The notes under the pieces: model-generated | What the model saw: only the letters and a program-made list of their open reading frames with translations | The model's database searches: none | Told to the model about the DNA's origin: nothing | Translations under genes and position numbers: made by a program | Assembly (NCBI RefSeq): GCF_004353505.1 | Contig: NZ_SMNQ01000020.1 | Span: forward strand, 58,496-122,495 | DNA length: 64,000 bases | Direction of reading: 5' to 3' | Source of the DNA: Streptomyces sp. WAC05374 | GTDB taxonomy: Bacteria > Actinomycetota > Actinomycetes > Streptomycetales > Streptomycetaceae | Shown here: positions 25,960-35,278 of the stretch, piece by piece | How the letters are laid out: the number at the start of each line of letters is the position of its first letter | Position numbering within the stretch: the stretch's first letter is position 1

Positions 25960-26403
25960 CTACGACCTGGCCATCGGCAGCACCGGCTTCAGGGTGTCCC
26001 ACCTGGCGATCTCGCAGCCGTCGGTCCGCTTGAAGTGGGCGTCGACGTCCTGGCCCCGCCAGGTCCCCGTGATGTGCGCGGTGGCGGCCCCGCCGTGCTG
26101 CTGGGTGCACATCTGGCCACGGGCGACGGGTGCGAAGGGGTCCCTGCCCTCGCCCGCCAGCTCCTCGAGCCGGTCGCACGCTCCCTGCACCTTGGGGTGG
26201 TTGCCCTCGGCGGTCCGCAGACCGCACTTCAGCTCGAACGTGCCGTCCGCCATCGGGTTGCCCGAGTTCTTCACCGTGACGGTCAGCGAGTCGGTCCCGG
26301 CCAGCAGGGGGATCGGCAGGGGCCCGCCGGCGACGGCGGCGGGCGCGGCGGCGCCCAGGGCGGCGAGGGACGCGGCGGAGGTGAGGACGAGACGGCGCAG
26401 CAT
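25960..26403 (-). CDS. Subtilisin inhibitor-like (SSI) protein
   Basis: 147 residues with a signal peptide (MLRRLVLTSAASLAALGAAA). The mature part has the SSI Cys pattern (KCGLRT, GACDRL, MCTQQHG, GCEIAR) and the family phrase ITGTWRGQDVDAHFKRTDG. The reactive loop reads C-T-Q-Q, so the P1 residue would be Gln rather than the usual Met, Lys or Arg. It is secreted and should inhibit serine proteases. GGAG lies 6 nt before ATG 26403. Confidence 0.85.
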   Translation of the reverse strand: MLRRLVLTSAASLAALGAAAPAAVAGGPLPIPLLAGTDSLTVTVKNSGNPMADGTFELKCGLRTAEGNHPKVQGACDRLEELAGEGRDPFAPVARGQMCTQQHGGAATAHITGTWRGQDVDAHFKRTDGCEIARWDTLKPVLPMARS

Positions 26404-26628
26404 ACGAACTCCAGGGGGTACGGATCGGACCGTCGGGATGCCCGGCATCCCTCACCCCACTAACGCTCCAGCCCCCCGCGCGTTGCGCAAGCGGGCCGCG
26501 CGGCCCGCACGGGAAACGCTTTGCCCTCGGCCCCGCCCGCCTAGTACCGTGGGGATCGATTGGTGACACCCCCTTGGACTGTGTCATCATCTGCACGCAC
26601 CACTCGCGCCCGCGCGAGTGCGCGCACT

Positions 26629-26719
26629 GGAGGCGTCGCCTAGTCCGGTCTATGGCGCCGCACTGCTAATGCGGTTTGGGTCTTAAAGCCCATCGAGGGT
26701 TCAAATCCCTCCGCCTCCG
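26629..26719 (+). tRNA. tRNA-Ser(GCU)
   Basis: Acceptor GGAGGCG pairs with CGCCTCC; anticodon loop ACTGCTAAT gives GCU; the extra arm is long as in serine tRNAs. CCA is not encoded. Confidence 0.95.
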
Positions 26720-26728
26720 CCGCACCAC

Positions 26729-26760
26729 CCGAAGCCCCGGCCCCACGGCCGGGGCTTCGG
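26729..26760 (+). terminator. Terminator of tRNA-Ser(GCU)
   Basis: Perfect 14-bp arms CCGAAGCCCCGGCC and GGCCGGGGCTTCGG with a short loop. Confidence 0.85.
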
Positions 26761-26902
26761 TCGTTCTCGGGGGTCTCTGATCATGGCGACGGGCATTTGC
26801 CCAGGTCAGAGGGGGTTCGGCTAATGGATTTCGCGTCACGGCGCAGGTCATGTAATGTTGTTCCCGCAACGCCGACCGGGCAGAAAAGCCCGGGAAGCAC
26901 AA

Positions 26903-26975
26903 GCACTCGTAGCTTAACGGATAGAGCATCTGACTACGGATCAGAAGGTTGCAGGTTCGAATCCTGCCGAGTGCA
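26903..26975 (+). tRNA. tRNA-Arg(ACG)
   Basis: Acceptor GCACTCG pairs with CGAGTGC; anticodon loop CTACGGA gives ACG. It is 73 nt long and CCA is not encoded. Confidence 0.95.
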
Positions 26976-26980
26976 CAGCA

Positions 26981-27014
26981 GCGAAAGGCCCCGGAGAGAT
27001 CCGGGGCCTTTCGC
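26981..27014 (+). terminator. Terminator of tRNA-Arg(ACG)
   Basis: Perfect 14-bp arms GCGAAAGGCCCCGG and CCGGGGCCTTTCGC. Confidence 0.88.
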
Positions 27015-27078
27015 GTATGTCCGCTCCCGGATGTCCGCGTCCCGTGGGCGTTGGGCCGTTCGCCGTACCGTGGGCGGC

Positions 27079-27939
27079 ATGGTGTGGCGGTGCAGGGGGC
27101 TGCGGTGGCCGGCGGGCGGGGACGGGCCCGTGCTGGTGTGGGAGGGCGGGCGGAGCGGCGCCGTGGCGTACGGGCGCGAGATCGGTTTCCGCGTGGTGGG
27201 GGAGCGGCGGTGCACCGGGGCGCGGGGCAATCCGTGTCCGGTGGGCGCGGTCGTGGGCGGGCGCGGGACCGGGGGGCGGTGCGCGGAGTGCGCCCAACTG
27301 GACCGGCTCCACTCGGTGGCGGCGGACGGGGTCCCGGACGACGCGCGGGTCTTCCGGGTGTACCTGGCCTGGTTCGGCGCCGGGATGGTGAAGGTCGGCA
27401 TCACGGCGGAGGAGCGCGGCGACGCGCGGCTGCGGGAGCAGGGGGCCGTGGCGTACACCTGGCTGGGGCGCGGGCCGTTGATGGCGGCGCGGCGGACCGA
27501 GGAGGTGCTCGGCGGGGCGCTGGGGGTGCCCGACCGGATTCCGTACGCGGCCAAGCGCGTCGCCCGGGTGGGCCTCCCGGGTGAACAGGAGCGGGCGGCG
27601 GAGGTGATGGCGCTGTACCGGCGGGCCGCCGGGGTGCCGGTCTGGGCGGAGACGCTGGAGCGGGTGCCGCCGCGGGTCGTCGACCATGCCGGGCTCTTCG
27701 GGCTGGGCGGGGTCGACGGGCTGGACGGGGTGGTGCGGGAACTGGTGGACGGCGGGGCCCTGGTGGGTACGGTCGCCGCCGCGGCCGGGCCGGATCTCCA
27801 CCTGGTCGTACCGGACGGGCGCCGGATCGTGCTGGACACGCGGCTGATCACCGGATGGGGCCTGGTCCGCCACGAGGGCGAGCCGCTGACCGTTCCCGTC
27901 GCCCCCGTGCCCCGGGGCGTGCAGGGCGGGCTGTTCTAG
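27079..27939 (+). CDS. DUF2797 family protein
   Basis: 286 residues. It shows the DUF2797 pattern: a Cys-rich zinc part (RRCTGARGNPCPVGAVV, later CAECAQLD), then VYLAWFGAGMVKVGITAEER, the usual G-x-V-K-V-G-I-T segment reminiscent of a GIY-YIG-like fold, and RRTEEVLGGALGVPDRI. Function is unknown; nuclease or nucleic-acid binding is suspected for the family. ATG 27079 is selected because it gives a compact start after the tRNA terminators. Confidence 0.75.
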   Translation: MVWRCRGLRWPAGGDGPVLVWEGGRSGAVAYGREIGFRVVGERRCTGARGNPCPVGAVVGGRGTGGRCAECAQLDRLHSVAADGVPDDARVFRVYLAWFGAGMVKVGITAEERGDARLREQGAVAYTWLGRGPLMAARRTEEVLGGALGVPDRIPYAAKRVARVGLPGEQERAAEVMALYRRAAGVPVWAETLERVPPRVVDHAGLFGLGGVDGLDGVVRELVDGGALVGTVAAAAGPDLHLVVPDGRRIVLDTRLITGWGLVRHEGEPLTVPVAPVPRGVQGGLF

Positions 27940-28077
27940 GAGGCCGCGCGGGGAGGTGCCGCCGGAGGACGCGCCGCTGGTGGTGCCGCCGGAGGTGCCG
28001 CGTACCCGGGGCCGTTTCTCAGGGAATTCACAGGAAGCGGCAAGGGGCCTCTCAGGCGGGTGCGGGAGCGTCGGGAC

Positions 28078-28815
28078 ATGACCGTCACCTCGCCCCAGGG
28101 GCGTACCGGAATGCTCAGGCCCGACGGCAGTGCCGTCCGGGTGCTCGTCGTGGACGACGAGGACGCCCTCGCCGAGCTGTTGTGCACGGCCCTGCGGTAC
28201 GACGGGTGCGAGGTGCGCAGTTGTGGGGACGGTGCCGGGGCGGTGCGGCTGGCGCGGGAGTTCCGGCCGGACGCCGTCGTGCTGGACGTGGCGCTGCCGG
28301 ACATGGACGGGCCGGCGGTGCTGGGCGGGCTGCGGCGGGAGCTGCCCGGTGTGCCGGCGCTGTTCCTGACGGCGAAGGACCCGGTGGAGGACCGGATCGC
28401 GGGGCTGACGGCGGGCGGGGACGAATACGTCACCAAGCCGTTCGGGCTGGAGGACGTGGTGGCGCGGCTGCGGGGGCTGGTCCGGCGGTCCGGCGCCGCG
28501 TCCGGGCGGGCCGAGTCGGTGCTGGTCGTGGGGGACCTGGTGCTGGACGAGGACAGCCACGAGGTGTGGCGGGGCGGGCGGGGGATTCATCTGACCGCCA
28601 CCGAGTTCGAGCTGCTGCGGTTCCTGATGCGCAATCCGCGGCGGGTGCTCAGCAAGGCGCAGATCCTGGACCGGGTGTGGTCGTACGACTTCGGGGGCCG
28701 GGCGAACGTGGTCGAGCTCTACATCTCGTACCTGCGCAAGAAGATCGACGCGGGGCGTCCGCCGATGATCCACACCCGGAGGGGCGCGGGGTACCTGATC
28801 AAGCCGGTGGGGTGA
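28078..28815 (+). CDS. OmpR-family response regulator (orphan)
   Basis: 245 residues. Receiver domain: RVLVVDDEDALAELL (acidic pocket), phospho-acceptor Asp in AVVLDVALPDMDG, and the conserved Lys in YVTKPFG. Output is a winged-helix domain: LTATEFELLRFLMRNPRRVL and VVELYISYLRKKID. No histidine kinase gene is next to it; MFS and TetR genes follow. It is probably activated by a kinase elsewhere. Confidence 0.9.
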   Translation: MTVTSPQGRTGMLRPDGSAVRVLVVDDEDALAELLCTALRYDGCEVRSCGDGAGAVRLAREFRPDAVVLDVALPDMDGPAVLGGLRRELPGVPALFLTAKDPVEDRIAGLTAGGDEYVTKPFGLEDVVARLRGLVRRSGAASGRAESVLVVGDLVLDEDSHEVWRGGRGIHLTATEFELLRFLMRNPRRVLSKAQILDRVWSYDFGGRANVVELYISYLRKKIDAGRPPMIHTRRGAGYLIKPVG

Positions 28816-28853
28816 GAGGACGGCCGGAAAAGCGTTATACAGCGTATGGCTCG

Positions 28854-28896
28854 CCTTGTACGGTGTACGGGACAGCTTCCCTTACACCGTACAAGG
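28854..28896. promoter_or_regulatory. Perfect 14-bp inverted repeat, likely TetR operator of the MFS/TetR operon
   Basis: CCTTGTACGGTGTA and TACACCGTACAAGG flank a 15-bp spacer directly upstream of the MFS gene. A second smaller palindrome (ATAC-AGC-GTAT) lies at 28837-28847. The right arm overlaps the AAGGAG ribosome site, so binding could also affect translation. Confidence 0.75.
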
Positions 28897-28907
28897 AGCC
28901 CTCCCCC

Positions 28908-30407
28908 ATGACGGCGACCACCGCCGGGACCCCCACGCCTCCCGCCGTGACCGGCGGAGGCCACCCGCAGCGCTGGCTGATCCTCGGCGTGATCTGCCTC
29001 GCCCAGCTCACCGTGCTGCTCGACAACACCGTCCTCAGCGTCGCGATCCCCTCGCTCACCAAGGAACTCGACGCCTCCACCGCCGACATCCAGTGGATGA
29101 TCAACGCGTACTCGCTGGTCCAGTCGGGCCTGCTCCTCACCGCCGGCAACGCCGCCGACCGCTACGGCCGCCGGAAGATGCTGCTCACCGGCCTCGCGCT
29201 GTTCGGCATCGGGTCGCTGGCCGCCGGACTCGCCCAGTCCTCCGCCCAATTGATCGCCGCCCGCGCCGGCATGGGCGTCGGCGGCGCGCTGCTGATGACC
29301 ACGACCCTCGCGGTGGTCGTCCAGGTCTTCGACGACACCGAGCGGGTCAAGGCCATCGCCCTGTGGTCCACGGTGAGTTCGCTCGGCTTCGCGGCCGGGC
29401 CGCTGCTCGGCGGGTTCGTGCTCGACCACTTCTGGTGGGGCGCGATCTTCCTGATCAACATCCCCGTCGCGGTCATCGGTCTCGTCGCCGTCGCCGCCCT
29501 CGTACCGGAGTCCAAGCACAAGCAGGGTGACCGGCCCGACCTCGTCGGCGCCGTGCTGTCGACCATCGGCATGACGGCGGTCGTGTACGCGATCATCTCC
29601 GGCCCCGACCACGGCTGGACCTCCGGCCAGGTGCTCGTCCCGGCCGCCCTGGGCGCGGTCGTGCTGGCCGCCTTCGCGCTGTGGGAGCTGCGCACCCCGT
29701 ACCCCATGCTGGACATGCACTTCTTCCGCGACCAGCGGTTCGTCGGCGCCGTCGCGGGCACCATCCTCGTCGCCTTCGGCATGACCGGATCGCTGTTCCT
29801 GCTCACCCAGCACCTCCAGTTCGTGCTCGGGTACGGGCCGCTCGACGCCGGTCTGCGGACGGCGCCCCTCGCCCTCACCGTCGTCGTGCTCAACCTCGCG
29901 GGCGTCGGCGCGCGGCTGCTGCCCAGGCTCGGTACGCCGTGGACGATCGCCATCGGCATGGCCCTGGTCGCCGCCGGTCTCGCCGCGATCGCCGTCCTCG
30001 GCGGGGCGCACGGCTACGGCGGCATGCTCCTCGGGCTCGTCGTCATGGGCGCGGGTGTGGCCCTGTCCATGCCCGCCATGGCCAACGCCATCATGAGCGC
30101 GATCCCGCCGGAGAAGGCGGGCGTGGGCGCCGGCATCAACGGCACCCTCGCCGAGTTCGGCAACGGGCTGGGCGTCGCCGTCCTCGGTGCCGTGCTCAAC
30201 TCCCGGTTCGCCGCGCTCGTCTCCGTGTCGGCCGCGTCCCTGCCCGCCGCGCTGGCGGCGGCCGACGGGCCGGCGGAGAAGGCCCGGATCGCGGACGCGT
30301 TCGCGACCGGCCTGGAGACCAGCCAGCTCGTCGGCGCGGCGGCGGTCCTGGCGGGCGGCCTGCTGGCCGCACTGCTCCTGCGGCGCGCGGAACGGCGGCA
30401 GGCATAG
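28908..30407 (+). CDS. MFS drug-efflux transporter (DHA2-like)
   Basis: 499 residues with about 14 membrane helices. The DHA2 motifs are present: LLDNTVLSVAIPSL in helix 1, NAADRYGRRKMLLTG between helices 2 and 3, and GAGINGTLAEFGNGLG. Proton-driven multidrug export is the family role. It is followed 29 bp later by a TetR gene in the same operon and preceded by a strong operator, so induction by substrate is expected. Confidence 0.88.
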   Translation: MTATTAGTPTPPAVTGGGHPQRWLILGVICLAQLTVLLDNTVLSVAIPSLTKELDASTADIQWMINAYSLVQSGLLLTAGNAADRYGRRKMLLTGLALFGIGSLAAGLAQSSAQLIAARAGMGVGGALLMTTTLAVVVQVFDDTERVKAIALWSTVSSLGFAAGPLLGGFVLDHFWWGAIFLINIPVAVIGLVAVAALVPESKHKQGDRPDLVGAVLSTIGMTAVVYAIISGPDHGWTSGQVLVPAALGAVVLAAFALWELRTPYPMLDMHFFRDQRFVGAVAGTILVAFGMTGSLFLLTQHLQFVLGYGPLDAGLRTAPLALTVVVLNLAGVGARLLPRLGTPWTIAIGMALVAAGLAAIAVLGGAHGYGGMLLGLVVMGAGVALSMPAMANAIMSAIPPEKAGVGAGINGTLAEFGNGLGVAVLGAVLNSRFAALVSVSAASLPAALAAADGPAEKARIADAFATGLETSQLVGAAAVLAGGLLAALLLRRAERRQA

Positions 30408-30436
30408 CATCGGGCCGGCAGCGAGGAGGAAGTCCC

Positions 30437-31204
30437 ATGGAGTCGGCGCGACGGACGAGCGTGTGGCTGGAGGGCAAGTCGCCCCGAGCCCGGAAGGCCG
30501 ACCAGCCGTCCGGGCTCGACCGCGAGAGGATCACCGAGGCGGCGGTGCGGCTGCTCGACGCCGAGGGCCTCGCCAAGTTCTCGATGCGCAAGCTCGCGGC
30601 GGAGCTGGACGTGACCGCGATGTCGGTCTACTGGTACGTCGACACCAAGGACGACCTCCTGGAGCTGGCGCTCGACCGGGTGGTGGGCGAACTGGCCCCC
30701 GATCCCGGGCCGGGGACGGACTGGCGCGAGCGGCTGCGGGCGCTGGCCACCTCGTACCGGGGGCTCTTCGTCGCCCACCCCTGGATGTCCAGCCTGCTCG
30801 GCCACTTCCTCAACATCGGCCCCCACTCCCTGGACTTCGCGCGCAGGGCCCAGCAGGTGGTGGCCGACACCGGGCTGCCCCTGCACCTCCAGACCGGGGC
30901 CATGGCCTCCGTCTTCCAGTTCGTCTACGGCTTCGGCACCATCGAGGGCCACTTCCGGCAGCGGTGCGCGGAGGCCGGGATGTCCCAGGACGAGTACTTC
31001 GCGCACGCCATGGGGTCGATCCGCGAGCAGCCCGGGTACGCCCGGACGTTCGAGCACGCCGAGCGGATGATGGAGGCGCGCGGCGGGGACACCGTCGCCG
31101 AGATGCGCGACCGGGACTTCCGGTTCGCACTGGAGATCCAGATCGCGGGCATCGAGGCGATGGTGGACCGCGCCGCGGAGTCCCGGCCCGACGGGAGCGA
31201 CTGA
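30437..31204 (+). CDS. TetR-family regulator of the MFS pump
   Basis: 255 residues. HTH domain: LDRERITEAAVRLLDAEGLA, then FSMRKLAAELDVTAMSVYWY, followed by a TetR_C-type ligand domain. An N-terminal basic extension (MESARRTSVWLEGKSPRARK) is longer than usual. GGAGGA lies just before ATG 30437. It probably binds the inverted repeat at 28854-28896 and is itself in the repressed operon. Confidence 0.87.
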   Translation: MESARRTSVWLEGKSPRARKADQPSGLDRERITEAAVRLLDAEGLAKFSMRKLAAELDVTAMSVYWYVDTKDDLLELALDRVVGELAPDPGPGTDWRERLRALATSYRGLFVAHPWMSSLLGHFLNIGPHSLDFARRAQQVVADTGLPLHLQTGAMASVFQFVYGFGTIEGHFRQRCAEAGMSQDEYFAHAMGSIREQPGYARTFEHAERMMEARGGDTVAEMRDRDFRFALEIQIAGIEAMVDRAAESRPDGSD

Positions 31205-31341
31205 GGGGCGGGGTCGGCCCGGAGGACCGGGGCGGGCCGCGCCGGGACGACTGAGTCCCGGGCCGGCCGGGGGCGGTCGAGGGTCAGGGCGGCGCCGGGA
31301 CGGCCGAGGGGGGCGAGCCGGCCCGAGCGCCGCGAGCGGGG

Positions 31342-31818
31342 TCAACGGCCGGGACCGGTCCTGTGCGCCACGGCGGCGCGCATCGCCTCCATCAGCTCCT
31401 GACGGGACGAGCGGAACGCGCGCCGCGCCTTGGTGCACGCGGGATCGTCCCGCCTGCCGCCCTCCGCCACCACGTCCCGGTACGCGGCCAGCTTGTCGGC
31501 CGCGTCCCTGGCCTTCGCCACGACCTGCGGCGGCGCCAGGAGTTCGAGCTGGTACTGCTTGACGTGAACTCCGTGGTCGAGCAGTGCCGTCGTCACGGAC
31601 CGCCGGTTCTCCTCCGCGGCGGTGAGGTCCCGGCTCGCATGGCTTATCAGGTCCCGGGCCAGTGTCAGCGCCTCCAGGAACTGCGCGTACGTGGCGTGGA
31701 GCGTCTCCCTCTCCCGCTCGCCGGTGTCGCGTTTCCACCGTAAGCGGTCCGCGAGCAGGGTGCTCCCCACACCGATCACCGCCCCCAACGCCGTGCTGAT
31801 CAGCGCAGTCCATTCCAT
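31342..31818 (-). CDS. Hypothetical protein with N-terminal membrane anchor
   Basis: 158 residues. Residues 4-24 are a single hydrophobic helix (WTALISTALGAVIGVGSTLL), followed by a long helical, charged region with heptad-like spacing (ETLHATYAQFLEALTLARDL). This looks like a small membrane-anchored coiled coil. I do not recognise the family. It has no operon partner; the next gene is 51 bp downstream on the same strand. Confidence 0.55.
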   Translation of the reverse strand: MEWTALISTALGAVIGVGSTLLADRLRWKRDTGERERETLHATYAQFLEALTLARDLISHASRDLTAAEENRRSVTTALLDHGVHVKQYQLELLAPPQVVAKARDAADKLAAYRDVVAEGGRRDDPACTKARRAFRSSRQELMEAMRAAVAHRTGPGR

Positions 31819-31869
31819 GGCCGCAGCGTACGGAGCCCCTCCTGTGCCGGGCCAGACCCGCGGGGCGCT

Positions 31870-32682
31870 CTAGGGCAGGGCTTCGCCCTGGACCGCCTGG
31901 ATGTCGAGCTCGACCCGGAGCGTCGTGCCGATCGCCGAGACGCCGGCCTGGAGCACCTGGTTGTAGTTCATGGCGAAGTCCTCCCGGCGAAGCTGCGCCG
32001 TCGCCCGGAAGGCCGCGCGCACCCCGCCCCAGGGGTCCGGGCCGGTGCCCAGGTACGTGAGGTCGAGGTCGACGTCACGGACGACGCCGTGGAGCGACAG
32101 GGAGCCGTGCACGGTCCACCGGTCGGGGCCCGCCGGGGTGAGACCGTGGCCGCGGTAGGTGATCTCCGGGTACGCCTCGGCGTCCAGGAAGTCGGGTGAG
32201 ACCAGGTGCTTGTCGCGCAGCCCGTTGCCGGTGTCGATGGACGCGGCCGAGATCACCGCGTCCACACGGGAGGCGGCGAGGTCGGGGGCGATCTCGATCC
32301 GGCCACCGAAGTCGGTGAACCGCCCGTGCACGCTGGAGATGCCCAGGTGCTGCGCGACCGCGCCCACCGACGAGTGCGCCGGGTCCAGCGTCCACGTGCC
32401 CGGCGGCGGCAGCTCGACGCCGCCCGCCCGGGCCAGGACGACCGTGCCCGCCTCGGCCCGGCCGCTCGCCGTCACCAGCGCGGTGGACGCCGCCGGGGCG
32501 TACCCCACGGCCGTGACGATCACCGTGTACGGACCGGGCGCGAGCGGGGCGTCCGACACGACCGCCCCCTCGGCGTCGGCCTCCACCCGCAGCACCTGCG
32601 CGCCGGTCATGTCGGTCACCGTCACCACCGCGTGCTGGACGGCCCAGCCGTCGCGGGTGCGTACCTGTGCGCGAAGTCCCAT
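31870..32682 (-). CDS. YceI-family protein with N-terminal carboxypeptidase-regulatory-like domain
   Basis: 270 residues. Residues 1-95 form a beta-sandwich repeat (VQHAVVTVTDMTGAQVLRV... APGPYTVIVTAVGYAPA). From about 97 comes the YceI lipocalin-like domain: GTWTLDPAHSSVGAVAQHLG and LSLHGVVRDVDLDLTYLG. YceI proteins bind isoprenoid-type lipids. There is no signal peptide. The neighbour transporter carries three copies of the same N-terminal domain type, which suggests a shared origin or function. Confidence 0.8.
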   Translation of the reverse strand: MGLRAQVRTRDGWAVQHAVVTVTDMTGAQVLRVEADAEGAVVSDAPLAPGPYTVIVTAVGYAPAASTALVTASGRAEAGTVVLARAGGVELPPPGTWTLDPAHSSVGAVAQHLGISSVHGRFTDFGGRIEIAPDLAASRVDAVISAASIDTGNGLRDKHLVSPDFLDAEAYPEITYRGHGLTPAGPDRWTVHGSLSLHGVVRDVDLDLTYLGTGPDPWGGVRAAFRATAQLRREDFAMNYNQVLQAGVSAIGTTLRVELDIQAVQGEALP

Positions 32683-32801
32683 GTCCCGTGTGTCTCCTCG
32701 TCCTGGAAGAAGAAGGCGGGGCGGCAGGCCGTCCCCTGCCTGCCGCCCCGCTGCCCGGCCGCGCCTCCGCTCGACGTGCGGCCGGGGGTTCCTGATCCCG
32801 C

Positions 32802-35261
32802 CTACGCGCCCGGGTGGGCGAGCTCGATGTCGTGGCCGTCGACCCCGCGTCCGGCCACGGTCAGGGCACCGGCCACCGGCGGGTAACCGGTCGCGATGAC
32901 GGTGTAGTCGCCCGCGTCGAGGTCGGCGAACGCGTACGCGCCGTCCTCGCCGGTGGTCGCCGTGCCGACGACGTTCCCGGCCGCGTCGACGAGCGTGACG
33001 CGCGCGTCCACCAGCGGACGGCCGTCCGCCCCGGCGCGTACCGTGCCCCGGAGGCGCGCCCCGGCGTGGAGCAGCGCCTCCACCCGGGTCACGCCCTGGC
33101 CGCCGATCTCGACCGGCAGGGCGAGCGGCCGGTGGCCGTCGGCGTTGACCGCGACGGTCACGGGGCCCGGCACCAGCTCGGCGAAGGCGAAGGTGCCGTC
33201 CTGGGTGGACGTGCCGGTGGCGAGCACATCGCCGCGCACATCCGTGACGATCACCATCGCGCCCTCGACGGGCTCGCCGCCCTCGGCCGCCCGGACGGAG
33301 CCGACCAGTCCGCTCGTACCGGACAGGAGGATGTCGTACGCCAGCGGTTCCGCACCGGCCACCACGGTGGACGCCTGCGGCTGGAAGCCGTCGGCCGAGG
33401 CGATCAGGACGTACGAGCCCGGGCCCGGCGCGTCCAGCGCGTAGCCGCCGTCGGCCTGGGCGACCGCACGCCCGAGCTGCCGCCCGGTGAGGGAGATCAG
33501 CGTGACGGCCGCGCGGGCCACCGGGGTGCCCTCGGCGGTCCGGACCGTGCCGCGCACGGGAGTGCCGTGCCCGGGTGCGCCCCGCACGGGCGTGCCGTCC
33601 GCCGCCGCGGGTGCCGCCGTGGCGGGGGCTTCCGGGGCGGGGGCCTCGTGGGCGGGGGCCGGCTCCGGCGCCGCCTCGGACGCGGGCTCCGGCTTCGCGT
33701 TGCTCTTCAACGCGACCTCCTTGATGAACAGCGTCACGAGGAAGGCGATCAGCGCGAAGGGGGCGGAGTAGAGGAAGACGTCCGCCACTCCGTGCCCGTA
33801 CGCCGTCTCCATGACCGTACGGATCGGGGCCGGCAGCGCGTCCAGGTCGGGGATGCCCCCGCCGGCCGTACCGCCGTGGCCCATCGCCGCGCCCCGCGGA
33901 CCGAGGTCGGCGAGGCCGTCCTGGACGTAGTGCGTGACCCGGTTGGCCATGACCGCGCCCAGTGCCGAGACGCCGATGGCACCGCCCAGGGACCGGAAGA
34001 AGGTGACGACCGACGACGCGGCACCGAGGTCCGAGGGGGCGACCTGGTTCTGGGTGCACAGCACCAGGTTCTGCATCATCATGCCGAGGCCCAGACCCAG
34101 GACGGCCATGAAGACGGCGATGTGCCAGTACTCCGTGTCGTACCGCATCGTGCCCAGCAGGCCGAGACCCGCCGTCACCAGCACACCCCCGCTGACCAGC
34201 CACGCCTTCCAGCGGCCCGTCTTGGTGATCACCTGGCCGCTGACCGTGGAGGACAGGAACAGGCCACCGATCATCGGGATGGTCATGACGCCGGACATCG
34301 TCGGCGACTTGTCGCGCGCCAACTGGAAGTACTGGCTGAAGAAGACCGTGCCCGCGAACATCGCGACGCCGACGAAGAGCGAGGCGACCGAAGCGAGGGT
34401 GATGGTGCGGTTGCGGAACAGCCGCAGCGGGATGATCGGGTCGCTCGCCCTGGACTCCACGAGCAGAAACAGCGCGCCGAGCACCACCGATCCGCCGACC
34501 ATGGCGTACGTCTGCCACGACAGCCAGTCGTACTTGTCACCGGCGAAGGTGACCCACACCAGCAGCAGCGAGACCGCGGCGCTGATGAGGAACGCGCCCG
34601 ACCAGTCGACCTTCACCCGGCGCTTGACCACCGGCAGCTTCAGGGTCTTCTGGAGCACGATCAGCGCGATGACCGCGAAGGGCACGCCGACGTAGAAGCA
34701 CCAGCGCCAGCCCAGCCAGTCGGTGTCGGTGATCACGCCGCCGAGCAGCGGGCCGCCGACGGTGGCGACGGCGAAGGTGGCGCCGAGGTAGCCGCTGTAG
34801 CGGCCGCGCTCGCGCGGGGAGATCATCGCGGCCATCACGATCTGCGCGAGGGCGGACAGGCCGCCGACGCCGATGCCCTGGACGACACGGCAGGCGATGA
34901 GCATGCCGGCGTTCTGGGAGAGGCCGGCGACGACCGAGCCCAGGACGTAGATGACCAGGGATATCTGGACCAGCAGCTTCTTGGAGAAGAGGTCCGCGAG
35001 TTTGCCCCACAGCGGGGTGGTCGCCGTCATCGCGAGGAGCGAGGCGGTCACGACCCAGGTGTAGGCGCTCTGGCCGCCGCCGAGGTCGGAAATGATCTCG
35101 GGCAGGGCGTTGGAGACGATCGTCGAGGACAGGATGGCGACGAACATTCCGAGCAGGAGCCCGGAGAGCGCCTCCATGATCTGCCGGTGCGTCATCGGCG
35201 CGCCATCGTCATGGGTCCTGGCGTGGCCGCCCCGCACACCGGCCGGTGTGGTCGTAGCCAT
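32802..35261 (-). CDS. DHA2-type MFS transporter fused to three beta-sandwich repeats
   Basis: 819 residues. Residues about 25-545 are a 14-helix DHA2 transporter (LLGMFVAILSSTIVSNALPE, GGQSAYTWVVTASLLA, QGIGVGGLSALAQIVMAA). After a Pro/Ala/Glu linker come three carboxypeptidase-regulatory-like domains, each with a GTV/GSV-R...G...V-x-V-x-D and G-x-Y/F-x-F/L pattern. The fusion is uncommon for MFS proteins. AAGGAAG precedes ATG 35261. A MarR gene lies 17 bp upstream, reading the same way. Confidence 0.82.
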   Translation of the reverse strand: MATTTPAGVRGGHARTHDDGAPMTHRQIMEALSGLLLGMFVAILSSTIVSNALPEIISDLGGGQSAYTWVVTASLLAMTATTPLWGKLADLFSKKLLVQISLVIYVLGSVVAGLSQNAGMLIACRVVQGIGVGGLSALAQIVMAAMISPRERGRYSGYLGATFAVATVGGPLLGGVITDTDWLGWRWCFYVGVPFAVIALIVLQKTLKLPVVKRRVKVDWSGAFLISAAVSLLLVWVTFAGDKYDWLSWQTYAMVGGSVVLGALFLLVESRASDPIIPLRLFRNRTITLASVASLFVGVAMFAGTVFFSQYFQLARDKSPTMSGVMTIPMIGGLFLSSTVSGQVITKTGRWKAWLVSGGVLVTAGLGLLGTMRYDTEYWHIAVFMAVLGLGLGMMMQNLVLCTQNQVAPSDLGAASSVVTFFRSLGGAIGVSALGAVMANRVTHYVQDGLADLGPRGAAMGHGGTAGGGIPDLDALPAPIRTVMETAYGHGVADVFLYSAPFALIAFLVTLFIKEVALKSNAKPEPASEAAPEPAPAHEAPAPEAPATAAPAAADGTPVRGAPGHGTPVRGTVRTAEGTPVARAAVTLISLTGRQLGRAVAQADGGYALDAPGPGSYVLIASADGFQPQASTVVAGAEPLAYDILLSGTSGLVGSVRAAEGGEPVEGAMVIVTDVRGDVLATGTSTQDGTFAFAELVPGPVTVAVNADGHRPLALPVEIGGQGVTRVEALLHAGARLRGTVRAGADGRPLVDARVTLVDAAGNVVGTATTGEDGAYAFADLDAGDYTVIATGYPPVAGALTVAGRGVDGHDIELAHPGA

Positions 35262-35278
35262 GAACTTCCTTTGCGTCG

